Source: Candidatus Rokuibacteriota bacterium
GTDB taxonomy: Bacteria; JAUVQV01
Assembly (NCBI GenBank): GCA_030597995.1
Contig: JAUVQV010000058.1
Coordinates: 1-6,394, forward strand
Length of the DNA stretch: 6,394 nucleotides
Direction of reading: 5' to 3'
The position numbers and the translations under genes are program-made. Positions 1 through 6,316 of this stretch are shown in pieces. The notes beneath the pieces are model-generated. The model saw only the letters and a program-made list of their open reading frames with translations, was not told the origin of the DNA and searched no databases. Each line of letters opens with the position of its first letter. Position 1 is the first letter of the stretch.

Positions 1-287
1 GAGCGGCTCCTGAGAGCCGGCATCGGTGAAGCGAGGTTGATGAGGTAGGAGTCGTGAGCGACAACGGGCTTGATGCCGCTTTCCGCCTGGGCTTCCCGAA
101 ACCTCCGGGCATCTTCCGGAGTCAGCGGGGCGGCCTGCCACTGGCTGGCGTTTTTGAGGAATATCTGCGCTGTGACGCACCCCGCCGCGACCCCTCGTGG
201 AAAGGCCTCCCAGACACCCCCGGCGATGCTCAGGTGGGCCCCGACCAGGGGGTATCTTCCGTCGTCGCTCCTGCCCTTTTCGGGCAT
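1..287 (-). CDS. nfo: Endonuclease IV (AP endonuclease), N-terminal part, cut by window edge
   Basis: Endonuclease IV cleaves DNA 5' of abasic sites in base-excision repair, using a trinuclear zinc centre in a TIM-barrel fold. Only the first 95 codons are here; the gene runs off the left end. Reading the minus strand from the ATG at 287 gives GAHLSIAGG at residues 16-24, QIFLKNASQW at 41-50 and HDSYLINLASP at 78-88. These match the family's GAHvSaaGG, FtKNqrQW and HDSYLINL blocks. His78 corresponds to the conserved zinc ligand His69 of E. coli Nfo. The remaining metal ligands (Glu, Asp and other His) lie beyond the window. The start is supported by a GGGAGAG ribosome-binding site about 8 nt upstream and by an in-frame TGA 11 codons upstream. 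The gene is divergent from the plus-strand operon. The family assignment is firm; completeness of the gene cannot be judged. Confidence 0.93.
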   Translation of the reverse strand, partial: MPEKGRSDDGRYPLVGAHLSIAGGVWEAFPRGVAAGCVTAQIFLKNASQWQAAPLTPEDARRFREAQAESGIKPVVAHDSYLINLASPMPALRSR

Positions 288-294
288 GGCGAAA

Positions 295-301
295 CTCTCC
301 C
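295..301 (-). promoter_or_regulatory. Ribosome-binding site of nfo
   Basis: On the minus strand the purine run GGGAGAG precedes the ATG at 287 by about 8 nt. It matches the Shine-Dalgarno pattern and decides the nfo start, since no other in-frame start lies between it and the upstream stop. Confidence 0.6.
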
Positions 302-315
302 GCTCGCGGCTCTTA

Positions 316-339
316 TGTCACATGTCAAGACCTGACACC
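316..339. repeat. TGTCA/TGACA repeat, possible REP (RAYT-type) fragment
   Basis: TGTCA occurs at 316-320 and 323-327, followed by its inverted copy TGACA at 333-337, so 323-337 is a TGTCA-N5-TGACA imperfect palindrome. The minus-strand wording GTGTCAGGTCTTGACATG resembles, from memory, a unit often seen dispersed in Desulfobacterota genomes near IS200-like Y1 (REP-associated) transposase genes. That identification is a recollection, not a search result. The alternative is a regulator operator in the nfo leader. Confidence 0.4.
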
Positions 340-397
340 TTTCCTTTTTTCTTTCCATTTCGGTGTGGAGGCAGTAACATTATATAGTTTATTTAAT

Positions 398-2425
398 ATG
401 AAAATGTCTATTCTTTTGAGGAGCGGGTTGGCGCTGGGGGTATGTCTGGCCTTGACGGCGGGCGGGTGTTCTTCCCAGATCAGTCCGATGAGCACGGTGA
501 GACAGGGCGGGTTCTCCCCGGGCAGCGCTCCGCCTCAGGCAGCCGTTGCCGCTCCGGATGTGGGTGACGACACCTCCTCTGTTGACCCGCCGGTGCACGA
601 AAACCCGTCCGTCCCGGATTTCCGGATCGATGAGAGCGCGGACCCGGATACACTCCTCGCCGAGCCGCCCTTGACAGAGGACCTGGAGGAGCCCGCCCCC
701 GTTCTCCTGGCTGCCGAGAGTGTGGCCGATGACCCCATCCCGGACCTGACCGAAGAGCGCACGGTTACCGCTCACGCTGAGCCCGCCCCCGCGGCGACCG
801 CGGCCGACGGTGATGAGGTCGCCGAATCGAGCGAAGAAACTCCTGAAGACGTCACCGCCGTTGAGCCGGTGCCGACGGCGGCGCTCACACCCGCGGAGGA
901 GCCGGAGGTGGCCTGGGACGCGCTCCCCACTCCGCTGGCAATGGTGCTGGAAACCCTACCGCCTACTGAAAATCGGCCGGACGAAGAAGAACCGCCCCCG
1001 GAACTGGTCCGCCCTGACGACGACAGGCTCCTGGAGGACGCCGAGGAAAAGGGCCCCCTTGAGACATCTGCGGCTTCTGCTCCCGTCGTCGCGGTCACCT
1101 ACGACATTCCGCTGGAATCGAATGCCAAGATCCTGAAATACATCGAAGTCTTTCAGACCTCGCGCCGCGAGAGCTTCGGCCGGGGCCTGGCCCGCTCCAA
1201 AAAGTACGAGAAGATGATGAAAGAAATCTTTCGGGAACTCGAGCTGCCGACCGACCTCTACTATCTGGCCCTGATCGAGAGCGCGTACAAGCCCCGCGCC
1301 TATTCCCGGGCCAGGGCAACCGGGATCTGGCAGTTTATCGCTTCCACCGGACGCCTTTACGGCCTCCGACGCACCCACTGGGTGGAACAGCGCCGCGACC
1401 CGGAAAAATCCACCCGGGCGGCGGCGCGTCATCTGAGGGACCTCCACCAGGCACTCGGTTCCTGGCCGTTGGCAATGGCGGCCTACAACGCCGGGACAAG
1501 CAGGGTCAAGCGCGCCATCAGGAAAGCCCGGAGCAGAGATTTCTGGAAGCTGCGACTCCCGGCGCAGACCCGAAACTACGTCCCGGCCTTCTACGCCGCC
1601 CTGATCATAGCCAAGGAGCCGGAGCGGTACGGATTCTCGCCGGATTTCGAGGCCCCGCTCCGGGTGGAGCAGGTCGAAATCGAGGGAGGGACGAAGCTCT
1701 CTGTGGTGGCTTCCCTGGTTCATTCCACCCCGGAAAAGATCAAGGATCTCAACCCCGAACTCCGGCAGTCCGTCACCCCCCCGGGAGCGAAATATCTCCT
1801 CAATATCCCCCCCGGCCGCAGCGAGGAGCTTCTTGCCGGTCTCGCGAAATTGCCCAAACAAAAAATCACCACCCGGGGCCAATACCGCATCAAGTCGGGC
1901 GACACTCTGTCTACGATTGCCGCGCAGTTCGGAGCCACGATCGAGGCTATCCAGGGGGTGAACAATCTGCCCGGGCATTTTATCCGGGCCGGCGACCAGC
2001 TGATGATCCCGGGACAGGAAATCGCGGCCCCGTCCAGACGGGCATCGGGTCCGGTGTCGGCCATTCCGGCCTCCGGAAAGTACCGGGTGCGGGGGGGGGA
2101 CAGCCTCTGGGCGATCTCCCAGCGCTATGGTGTAAGCCTGGAAAGCCTCCTGGCCTGGAACAATCTCGATGCCTCGGACACGCTCCGGGTCGGCCGGCTC
2201 CTCACCCTGCGGGAGAGAATGGCGGTGCAATCCGTTGCGCTCTCCACGTCGGGGGGGAGCAGCGATCACCGTTACTACCACGTCCGGAAAGGCGACAACC
2301 TTTGGTCCATCTCGCGGAAATTCGACATCACCCTCAAGGATATTCTGCAGGTTAACAAGCTCCGTTCCAGCCAACCCATCTATCCCGGAGACCGGCTGCT
2401 CATCCCCACAGAGAGCAGTCTTTAG
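398..2425 (+). CDS. mltD: MltD-like membrane-bound lytic transglycosylase, lipoprotein with LysM repeats
   Basis: This 675-residue protein should cleave peptidoglycan glycan strands between MurNAc and GlcNAc, forming 1,6-anhydro ends, in the periplasm. Residues 1-24 form a lipoprotein signal with the probable lipidated cysteine Cys24 after LTAGG. Ser25 at +2 would favour outer-membrane sorting under the E. coli rule. Residues about 40-230 are a low-complexity Pro/Glu/Asp/Ala linker. The catalytic SLT domain (GH23 type) spans about 235-415, with catalytic Glu294 in ALIESAY, ATGIWQF at 307-313 and MAAYNAG at 360-366. A degenerate LysM-like stretch lies at about 422-472. Clear LysM domains follow at 496-538, 562-604 and 627-670, binding GlcNAc chains. 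The frame is open back to 197, but that extension overlaps nfo antisense; the ATG at 398 directly precedes the signal peptide. No Shine-Dalgarno is evident there. E. coli MltD is about 450 aa, so this one is long, mainly through the linker and extra LysM. It is the first gene of the operon. Confidence 0.93.
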   Translation: MKMSILLRSGLALGVCLALTAGGCSSQISPMSTVRQGGFSPGSAPPQAAVAAPDVGDDTSSVDPPVHENPSVPDFRIDESADPDTLLAEPPLTEDLEEPAPVLLAAESVADDPIPDLTEERTVTAHAEPAPAATAADGDEVAESSEETPEDVTAVEPVPTAALTPAEEPEVAWDALPTPLAMVLETLPPTENRPDEEEPPPELVRPDDDRLLEDAEEKGPLETSAASAPVVAVTYDIPLESNAKILKYIEVFQTSRRESFGRGLARSKKYEKMMKEIFRELELPTDLYYLALIESAYKPRAYSRARATGIWQFIASTGRLYGLRRTHWVEQRRDPEKSTRAAARHLRDLHQALGSWPLAMAAYNAGTSRVKRAIRKARSRDFWKLRLPAQTRNYVPAFYAALIIAKEPERYGFSPDFEAPLRVEQVEIEGGTKLSVVASLVHSTPEKIKDLNPELRQSVTPPGAKYLLNIPPGRSEELLAGLAKLPKQKITTRGQYRIKSGDTLSTIAAQFGATIEAIQGVNNLPGHFIRAGDQLMIPGQEIAAPSRRASGPVSAIPASGKYRVRGGDSLWAISQRYGVSLESLLAWNNLDASDTLRVGRLLTLRERMAVQSVALSTSGGSSDHRYYHVRKGDNLWSISRKFDITLKDILQVNKLRSSQPIYPGDRLLIPTESSL

Positions 2426-2434
2426 GGTAGTCCC

Positions 2435-3739
2435 ATGGCGCGCTCCGGATTTCTGCTGTCCCTTCTCGCGATCGGGATCGGCACTCTATTTTCCCCTTCC
2501 GGGGGAAGCAGCGGGGAAACGGGCGGAGTCCTGGTCCTGACCGTCAGCGGCCCGATCACCCCCACCGTGGCCGAGTATCTGGAACTGGGACTGGAGCGCG
2601 GCCGGGAATCGGGCGACACGCTGGTAATCATCGAACTCGACACTCCCGGGGGGTTGGACAGCGCCATGCGCTCCATCAACCTCGAGATCCTCAACTCCCC
2701 GATTCCGGTCGCCGTCTATGTCGCCCCCTCCGGCGCCCGTGCGGCCTCGGCCGGGGCCTTCATCACCCTGGCGGCCGATGTCGCGGCCATGGCCCCCGGG
2801 ACCAACATCGGCGCCGCCCACCCGGTGCAGATGATGGGCAAGAGTGATGAAACAATGGCCGGCAAGATCGTGAACGACGCGGCGGCCTACATCCGCAGCA
2901 TCGCCGAGCGCCGGGGGCGCAGCGGGGACTGGGCGGAGAAGTTCGTCCGGGAAAGCGCCTCCATCACCGAAACTCAGGCCCTGGAGGAGAACGTGATCGA
3001 CCTTATCGCCCCCGATCTCCCCGGCCTTCTCTCCGCCCTCGAGGGGAGGGAAATTCCCCGGCCCGACGGCCCGATCACCCTGCGGACCGAAGGGCGGGTG
3101 GTCACCCGTTTCCCCATGGATCTGCGGCGGCGGATCCTGGACACACTTTCCAACCCGAACGTGGCCTACCTCCTCTTGATGCTGGGATTCCTCGGGATCT
3201 TTTTCGAACTCTCACAACCCGGCGCCATCTACCCCGGAGTCATCGGAGGGATCGCTCTTATCCTGGCCTTCTATTCCCTGCAGACTCTGCCGGTGAACTA
3301 CGCCGGCCTCCTCCTTCTCATCGTGGCCGTGGTCTTGTTCATAGCCGAGGTCCAGGTGACGAGCTACGGCCTTCTCTCGCTGGGGGGCATCATTTCACTT
3401 CTCATGGGCTCACTGATGCTCTTCCGCTCTCCCTATCCCTGGCTCCAGCTCTCCCTGAAAGTCGTGCTGCCGGTCGTCGGCCTCACCTCTTTCTTTCTGC
3501 TCATCGTCCTGCGAGCGGTTGTCAAAACGCACCGCCGCCGCCCGTCCACCGGCCTCGAGGGCCTGGTGGGGGAGGAGGGTGAGGCGCTGGAGGAGCTGGC
3601 CCCGTCGGGACGGGTCTTCGTGCGGGGGGAAATCTGGGAGACCGAGAACTCCGGCGAGATAAAGAAAGGGGACCGCATCAAAGTGACGGCAGTGAAGGGA
3701 CTGAAAATCACAGTGCGTAAACACGGAGAAGGAGGGTAA
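2435..3739 (+). CDS. NfeD-family membrane-bound serine protease (ClpP class), long form
   Basis: This 434-aa protein is a long-form NfeD (NfeD1b/PH1510 type). Residues 1-20 are a hydrophobic signal or anchor. Residues 31-205 form the ClpP-like protease domain, with LDTPGG at 68-73, Ser105 in [10 protein letters not shown] as nucleophile, and Lys144 in [12 protein letters not shown] as the likely base. This agrees with the Ser/Lys dyad known from the archaeal PH1510, whose spacing is about the same. Residues 243-360 hold about five hydrophobic segments (244-262, 266-284, 289-305, 312-330, 341-361). Residues 370-430 are the NfeD OB-fold domain, [10 protein letters not shown] to KITVRK. In the archaeal pair this protease cuts the slipin's C-terminal region, and the slipin is encoded next. 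The ATG at 2435 follows the previous stop by 9 nt with a modest AGGG at 2424-2427. All hallmark residues are present, so it is probably active. Confidence 0.93.
   Translation: MARSGFLLSLLAIGIGTLFSPSGGSSGETGGVLVLTVSGPITPTVAEYLELGLERGRESGDTLVIIELDTPGGLDSAMRSINLEILNSPIPVAVYVAPSGARAASAGAFITLAADVAAMAPGTNIGAAHPVQMMGKSDETMAGKIVNDAAAYIRSIAERRGRSGDWAEKFVRESASITETQALEENVIDLIAPDLPGLLSALEGREIPRPDGPITLRTEGRVVTRFPMDLRRRILDTLSNPNVAYLLLMLGFLGIFFELSQPGAIYPGVIGGIALILAFYSLQTLPVNYAGLLLLIVAVVLFIAEVQVTSYGLLSLGGIISLLMGSLMLFRSPYPWLQLSLKVVLPVVGLTSFFLLIVLRAVVKTHRRRPSTGLEGLVGEEGEALEELAPSGRVFVRGEIWETENSGEIKKGDRIKVTAVKGLKITVRKHGEGG
3731..3735 (+). promoter_or_regulatory. Ribosome-binding site of the slipin gene
   Basis: GGAGG lies 8 nt before the ATG at 3744 and inside the last codons of the NfeD gene. 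It is the strongest Shine-Dalgarno in the operon. The overlap with the upstream coding end suggests coupled expression of protease and slipin. Confidence 0.75.
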
Positions 3740-3743
3740 AATC

Positions 3744-4493
3744 ATGTTGTATCCGTTGGTTGCAGTCGTAGTGGTGTTGCTGCTCGGCATCCCCGCAATT
3801 TTCAAGGTGCTGAACGAGTACGAACGCGGGGTCATCTTCAGGCTCGGCCGGCTTTACGGAGCCAAGGGACCGGGAATCATCATCCTGATCCCGGTGGTGG
3901 ACCGGATAGTCCGCATCTCGCTGCGGACCGTCGCCATGGATGTCCCTCCCCAGGACGTCATCACGCGCGACAACGTCTCGGTCAAGGTCAACGCCGTGGT
4001 CTATTTCCGGGTCATCACCCCCGAGAAAGCGGTGGTCGAAGTCGAGGACTACATCTACGCCACCAGCCAGCTCGCCCAGACCACCCTCAGGAGCGTCCTG
4101 GGGCAGGTGGAGCTGGACGAGCTGCTCTCCCACCGCGACAAGATCAACCTGGAGCTCCAGACCATCCTGGACAAGCACACCGACGCCTGGGGGATCAAAG
4201 TGGCCAACGTCGAGGTCAAGCACATTGATCTCCCCCAGGAGATGCAGCGGGCAATGGCCCGTCAGGCGGAGGCGGAGCGGGAACGGCGGGCGAAAATCAT
4301 CGCCGCCGAGGGAGAGTTCCAGGCGGCCGCGAAGCTGGGAGACGCCGCCGACATTATCGACGCCCACCCTTCCGCCCTGCAGCTGCGCTACCTCCAGACC
4401 CTGTTGGAAATCTCCACCGCGAGTAACTCCTCCACCACCACCCTCTTCCCGATCCCGATCGACATCATCAAAAGCCTGATGCCGAAATCCTAA
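3744..4493 (+). CDS. Slipin (stomatin/SPFH family), NfeD partner
   Basis: This 249-aa protein is a bacterial/archaeal slipin (p-stomatin type). It forms oligomeric membrane scaffolds and is a substrate or partner of the NfeD protease encoded just upstream. Residues 1-20 are one hydrophobic anchor. The SPFH/Band-7 domain begins at about 24 with [12 protein letters not shown] and continues through [32 protein letters not shown] and [14 protein letters not shown] to [17 protein letters not shown] charged Ala/Glu/Arg-rich helix follows at about 172-200 ([16 protein letters not shown]), then a short hydrophobic C-terminal tail ([12 protein letters not shown]). In the archaeal homologue the protease cleaves the C-terminal hydrophobic region. 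The length is normal for the family. The start lies 4 nt after the NfeD stop. No defects are seen. Confidence 0.95.
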   Translation: MLYPLVAVVVVLLLGIPAIFKVLNEYERGVIFRLGRLYGAKGPGIIILIPVVDRIVRISLRTVAMDVPPQDVITRDNVSVKVNAVVYFRVITPEKAVVEVEDYIYATSQLAQTTLRSVLGQVELDELLSHRDKINLELQTILDKHTDAWGIKVANVEVKHIDLPQEMQRAMARQAEAERERRAKIIAAEGEFQAAAKLGDAADIIDAHPSALQLRYLQTLLEISTASNSSTTTLFPIPIDIIKSLMPKS

Positions 4494-4499
4494 CGCCGG

Positions 4500-4973
4500 A
4501 TGGCAGAAAAGAATAAGAACGACTTCAAGATCACGGCTCCCGGCCTCAACGCCGAAGCCCTGGTGCGCGAGGTGCAGAAACGAGTCCGGGAGAAGGAGGC
4601 CTCCGGGGCCTATGCCGGCCACGATCTGTCCCGGATCGCGACTCTGGATGTCGAGCAGCCGCTGGGGGAGGAGGACTTCCTCCGCTATCACCTGCAGGTG
4701 GCGGAACGCCTGAGCTTCATCAAATTCGGGGATTTCGAACTCGTTTCCCGGGGGGGATTGCGAGGGAAGGCGGGGGTGCTTCTGAAAAAAATAATCTGGA
4801 AGCTCTTGAGATTTTACACCTACCGGCTTTTTTCGCAGCAGAGAGAGTTCAACTGCCAGGCCGCCGAAGCCCTGGCCAGCCACTACCGCTGGACGCGCCG
4901 GGAGATCGACCGCCTCACCGCCGAAGTGGCCTCCCTTCGGGAGGCGGGGAAAGAAAAAACAGCCGACAGCTAG
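4500..4973 (+). CDS. Uncharacterised 157-aa protein with FSQQxxFN motif
   Basis: I do not recognise a named family. It has no signal peptide and no clear membrane helix. Residues 1-60 are charged, followed by an amphipathic region. A basic/aromatic segment at 97-112 leads into the motif FSQQREFN at 111-118, then a helical tail (about 121-148) that could form a short coiled coil (RREIDRLTAEVASLRE). A similar pattern, a basic helix followed by xxQxxFN and a helix, is familiar to me from small proteins and N-terminal domains in glycosyltransferase/methyltransferase clusters for surface polysaccharides. This would fit the glycosyltransferases downstream, but it is an inference. The ATG at 4500 is the only sensible start, because the slipin stop TAA lies 9 nt upstream in the same reading frame. 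No Shine-Dalgarno is visible, so translation probably depends on coupling to the slipin. Confidence 0.75.
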   Translation: MAEKNKNDFKITAPGLNAEALVREVQKRVREKEASGAYAGHDLSRIATLDVEQPLGEEDFLRYHLQVAERLSFIKFGDFELVSRGGLRGKAGVLLKKIIWKLLRFYTYRLFSQQREFNCQAAEALASHYRWTRREIDRLTAEVASLREAGKEKTADS

Positions 4974-4997
4974 CCGCTGATGGCTCCCTTCCAAACC

Positions 4998-5082
4998 TGT
5001 CATCCCGAGCGAAGTCGAGGGATCTTACACCTTTCAGATTCCTCGACTCCGTACCCTCGCGGGCACTCCGCTCGGAATGACA
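4998..5082. repeat. Nested inverted repeat of the dispersed GTCATTCCGAGCG type (REP/MITE-like)
   Basis: The outer arms 4998-5011 (TGTCATCCCGAGCG) and 5069-5082 (CGCTCGGAATGACA) pair at 13 of 14 positions. The inner arms 5014-5025 (GTCGAGGGATCT) and 5036-5047 (AGATTCCTCGAC) pair at 11 of 12, with the mismatch a G-T wobble, around a 10-nt loop. A third small hairpin, CCC-TCGC-GGG, lies at 5054-5063. The whole can fold as a three-way junction. The arm wording is that of a repeat commonly seen between genes in many bacterial phyla. It contains no coding capacity and sits 19 nt before the next start codon. A single copy is visible here; its repeated nature in this genome is inferred. Confidence 0.8.
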
Positions 5083-5101
5083 AGAAGCGGGACCGGTTGC
5101 A

Positions 5102-6316
5102 GTGAGCCGCCGCCTCCGCTTAGCCATTGTGCTCCCGCGCCTGGAGCCGGTGACGGCGGTCGGGACCGAAGTCCTGGCGCGTGGGCTCTCGCATCGCCTG
5201 GCCGCCCGGGGACACCGGGTGGAAATTCTCACCACCTGCGTCCGGGACCCCCTCATCTGGAGAAACCATTACGATCCCGGTGTCACCGAGGAGCGGGGTG
5301 TGACGGTGCGACGTTTTCCCGTCGATCCCCGCCGGACGGCGCAGCGCTCCCTCGAGGCCGGGGCACGGATACGGCAGGGCATGCCCGTTGTCCGCATGGA
5401 GCAGGAGCGGTGGCTGGCGAGTCTCGGATCCAGCTCCGCCATGCGCGACTTCATCGCCCGGAGAAAAACCGATGTCGATGCCTTTCTCTTTACCCCCGCC
5501 CTCAGCGGAACCACCTACCTCGGAGTCCAGGCCGCCCCCGAGAAATCCCTCATTCTCCCGGCCCTGCCCGATCTGCCTGAGGCTCGCATCGAGATCGTCG
5601 CGGAGATGTTCCGGCGTGCTCACGCGATATTGGCTGCCTCCCAGGCGGAGCAGAACCTGCTGCGGCGCCTCTACCGGCTCCCTTCCGGGAACATCCGCCT
5701 CGCTGGGGTGGGGATTGAGCCGGCGCCGGAGTATCGCCCGGAGCGCTTCCGGGAGAGGCACGGACTGGACCGGCCCTGTCTGGTCTTCGCCGGACGCCGG
5801 ACACCCGAAAAAGGTCTCCCGCGGCTCCTGGAATACACCGCCACCCTTGTTCGAGACGCCGGGCTCGACCTGCGCCTGGTCCTGATGGGTACGGAGGTCT
5901 GCGCGGTCCCGGAAGCCGCCCGGGACATGGTTCTGGATCTCGGCTTTCTCGATGCGCAGGACAAGGCCGACGGACTGGCGGCGGCCCTGGCCCTCTGTCA
6001 GCCTTCCGCCGCCGAGGGCCTGGCGTTGGCCCCGATGGAGTCCTGGCTGGCGGGGCGGCCGGTCCTCGCCGAGGCCCGCGGCGCGGTAACGCGGGAGCGG
6101 TGCGCTCGGAGCGGTGGCGGGTTGTGGTACTCGAACTGCTTCGAATTCGAGGAGGAAGTGCGGCTGCTTTTGGCGCGGGAGGAGCTGGCGCGCGATCTTG
6201 GAGAGCGGGGGAGACGTTTCGTCCTCGAGCGTTGGTCGTGGGCGCGGATCATCGAAGGGATCGAGGAGACCTGCCTCTCCCCGGGCCGCCGCCAAGAGGG
6301 GGGAGAAGGGAAGTGA
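5102..6316 (+). CDS. Glycosyltransferase family 4 (GT-B fold)
   Basis: This 404-aa protein is a retaining GT4-type glycosyltransferase, transferring a sugar from a nucleotide donor to a lipid-linked or surface-glycan acceptor on the cytoplasmic side of the membrane. The N-terminal Rossmann domain starts at RLAIVLPRLEPVTAVG (6-21) with the family's GTEVLARGLSHRLAARGH (21-38). The C-terminal donor domain has FAGRRTPEKGLPRLLE at 229-244, with Arg232 and Lys237 as likely donor-phosphate contacts, and the E-x7-E motif Glu305-Glu313 (AEGLALAPMESWLAGRPVL at 304-322). The length is normal. The specific donor and acceptor cannot be told. The start is GTG at 5102: the only in-frame codons upstream run back to a TGA at 5078, so no alternative exists except further downstream. 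The Shine-Dalgarno is poor, and the upstream leader is the repeat at 4998-5082. The gene overlaps the following gene by 4 nt. Confidence 0.9.
   Translation: MSRRLRLAIVLPRLEPVTAVGTEVLARGLSHRLAARGHRVEILTTCVRDPLIWRNHYDPGVTEERGVTVRRFPVDPRRTAQRSLEAGARIRQGMPVVRMEQERWLASLGSSSAMRDFIARRKTDVDAFLFTPALSGTTYLGVQAAPEKSLILPALPDLPEARIEIVAEMFRRAHAILAASQAEQNLLRRLYRLPSGNIRLAGVGIEPAPEYRPERFRERHGLDRPCLVFAGRRTPEKGLPRLLEYTATLVRDAGLDLRLVLMGTEVCAVPEAARDMVLDLGFLDAQDKADGLAAALALCQPSAAEGLALAPMESWLAGRPVLAEARGAVTRERCARSGGGLWYSNCFEFEEEVRLLLAREELARDLGERGRRFVLERWSWARIIEGIEETCLSPGRRQEGGEGK
6301..6310 (+). promoter_or_regulatory. Ribosome-binding site of the 3'-terminal glycosyltransferase gene
   Basis: The purine run GGGAGAAGGG ends 2 nt before the GTG at 6313. 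The GGGAG part is well placed (about 7 nt) and supports a real start inside the end of the previous gene. Confidence 0.5.

Larger units (their letters stand above)
288..397. promoter_or_regulatory. Divergent intergenic region between nfo and the mltD-like operon
   Basis: This 110-bp gap must hold the promoters of both divergent units. From left to right it has the nfo ribosome-binding site, the TGTCA/TGACA repeat (316-337), a pyrimidine tract on the plus strand (338-360) and an AT-rich block (376-397). The AT-rich block contains a perfect minus-strand TATAAT (384 to 379), which would give nfo a leader of about 85 nt, but no convincing -35 box sits at 16-18 bp. On the plus strand TATATA/TATAGT (381-388) could serve as a -10, leaving a leader of only a few bases before the ATG at 398, again without a good -35. 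The existence of promoters here is inferred from the gene layout; the exact boxes are weak. Confidence 0.4.

Noticed and set aside
54..335. Plus-strand open frame of 93 aa
   Set aside because: It is antisense to nfo, whose conserved blocks are unmistakable; its composition is that of a GC-rich shadow frame.
197..397. 5' extension of the lytic transglycosylase reading frame by 67 codons
   Set aside because: It runs antisense over the conserved start of nfo and lacks a signal peptide at its own N-terminus; the lipoprotein signal begins exactly at the ATG at 398.
956..2374. Long minus-strand open frame (472 aa) opposite the lytic transglycosylase
   Set aside because: No recognisable motif; the opposite strand encodes a well-conserved SLT domain and LysM repeats. 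Long antisense frames are expected at this GC content.
3708..5003. Minus-strand open frame (431 aa) opposite the slipin and the 157-aa gene
   Set aside because: It spans two real genes and an intergenic region, has no motif, and its residues mirror the codons of the slipin.
4998..5082. Rho-independent terminator after the 157-aa gene
   Set aside because: The hairpin is strong but is not followed by a T tract, and its sequence matches a dispersed repeat; it could still affect transcription, but not as a standard terminator.
4998..5082. CRISPR repeat or tRNA-like gene
   Set aside because: There is a single unit with no spacers, and the three-armed fold lacks the CCA-end, T-loop and anticodon features of a tRNA.
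5077..5580. Plus-strand 167-aa open frame starting at an ATG inside the palindrome
   Set aside because: Out of frame with the GT4 gene, rich in Pro/Arg/Gly, and its start lies in the repeat arm; the GTG at 5102 frame is clearly the coding one.
5120..6295. Minus-strand open frame (391 aa) opposite the GT4 gene
   Set aside because: The GT4 motifs on the plus strand explain the conservation; the antisense product is low-complexity Arg/Gly/Pro.
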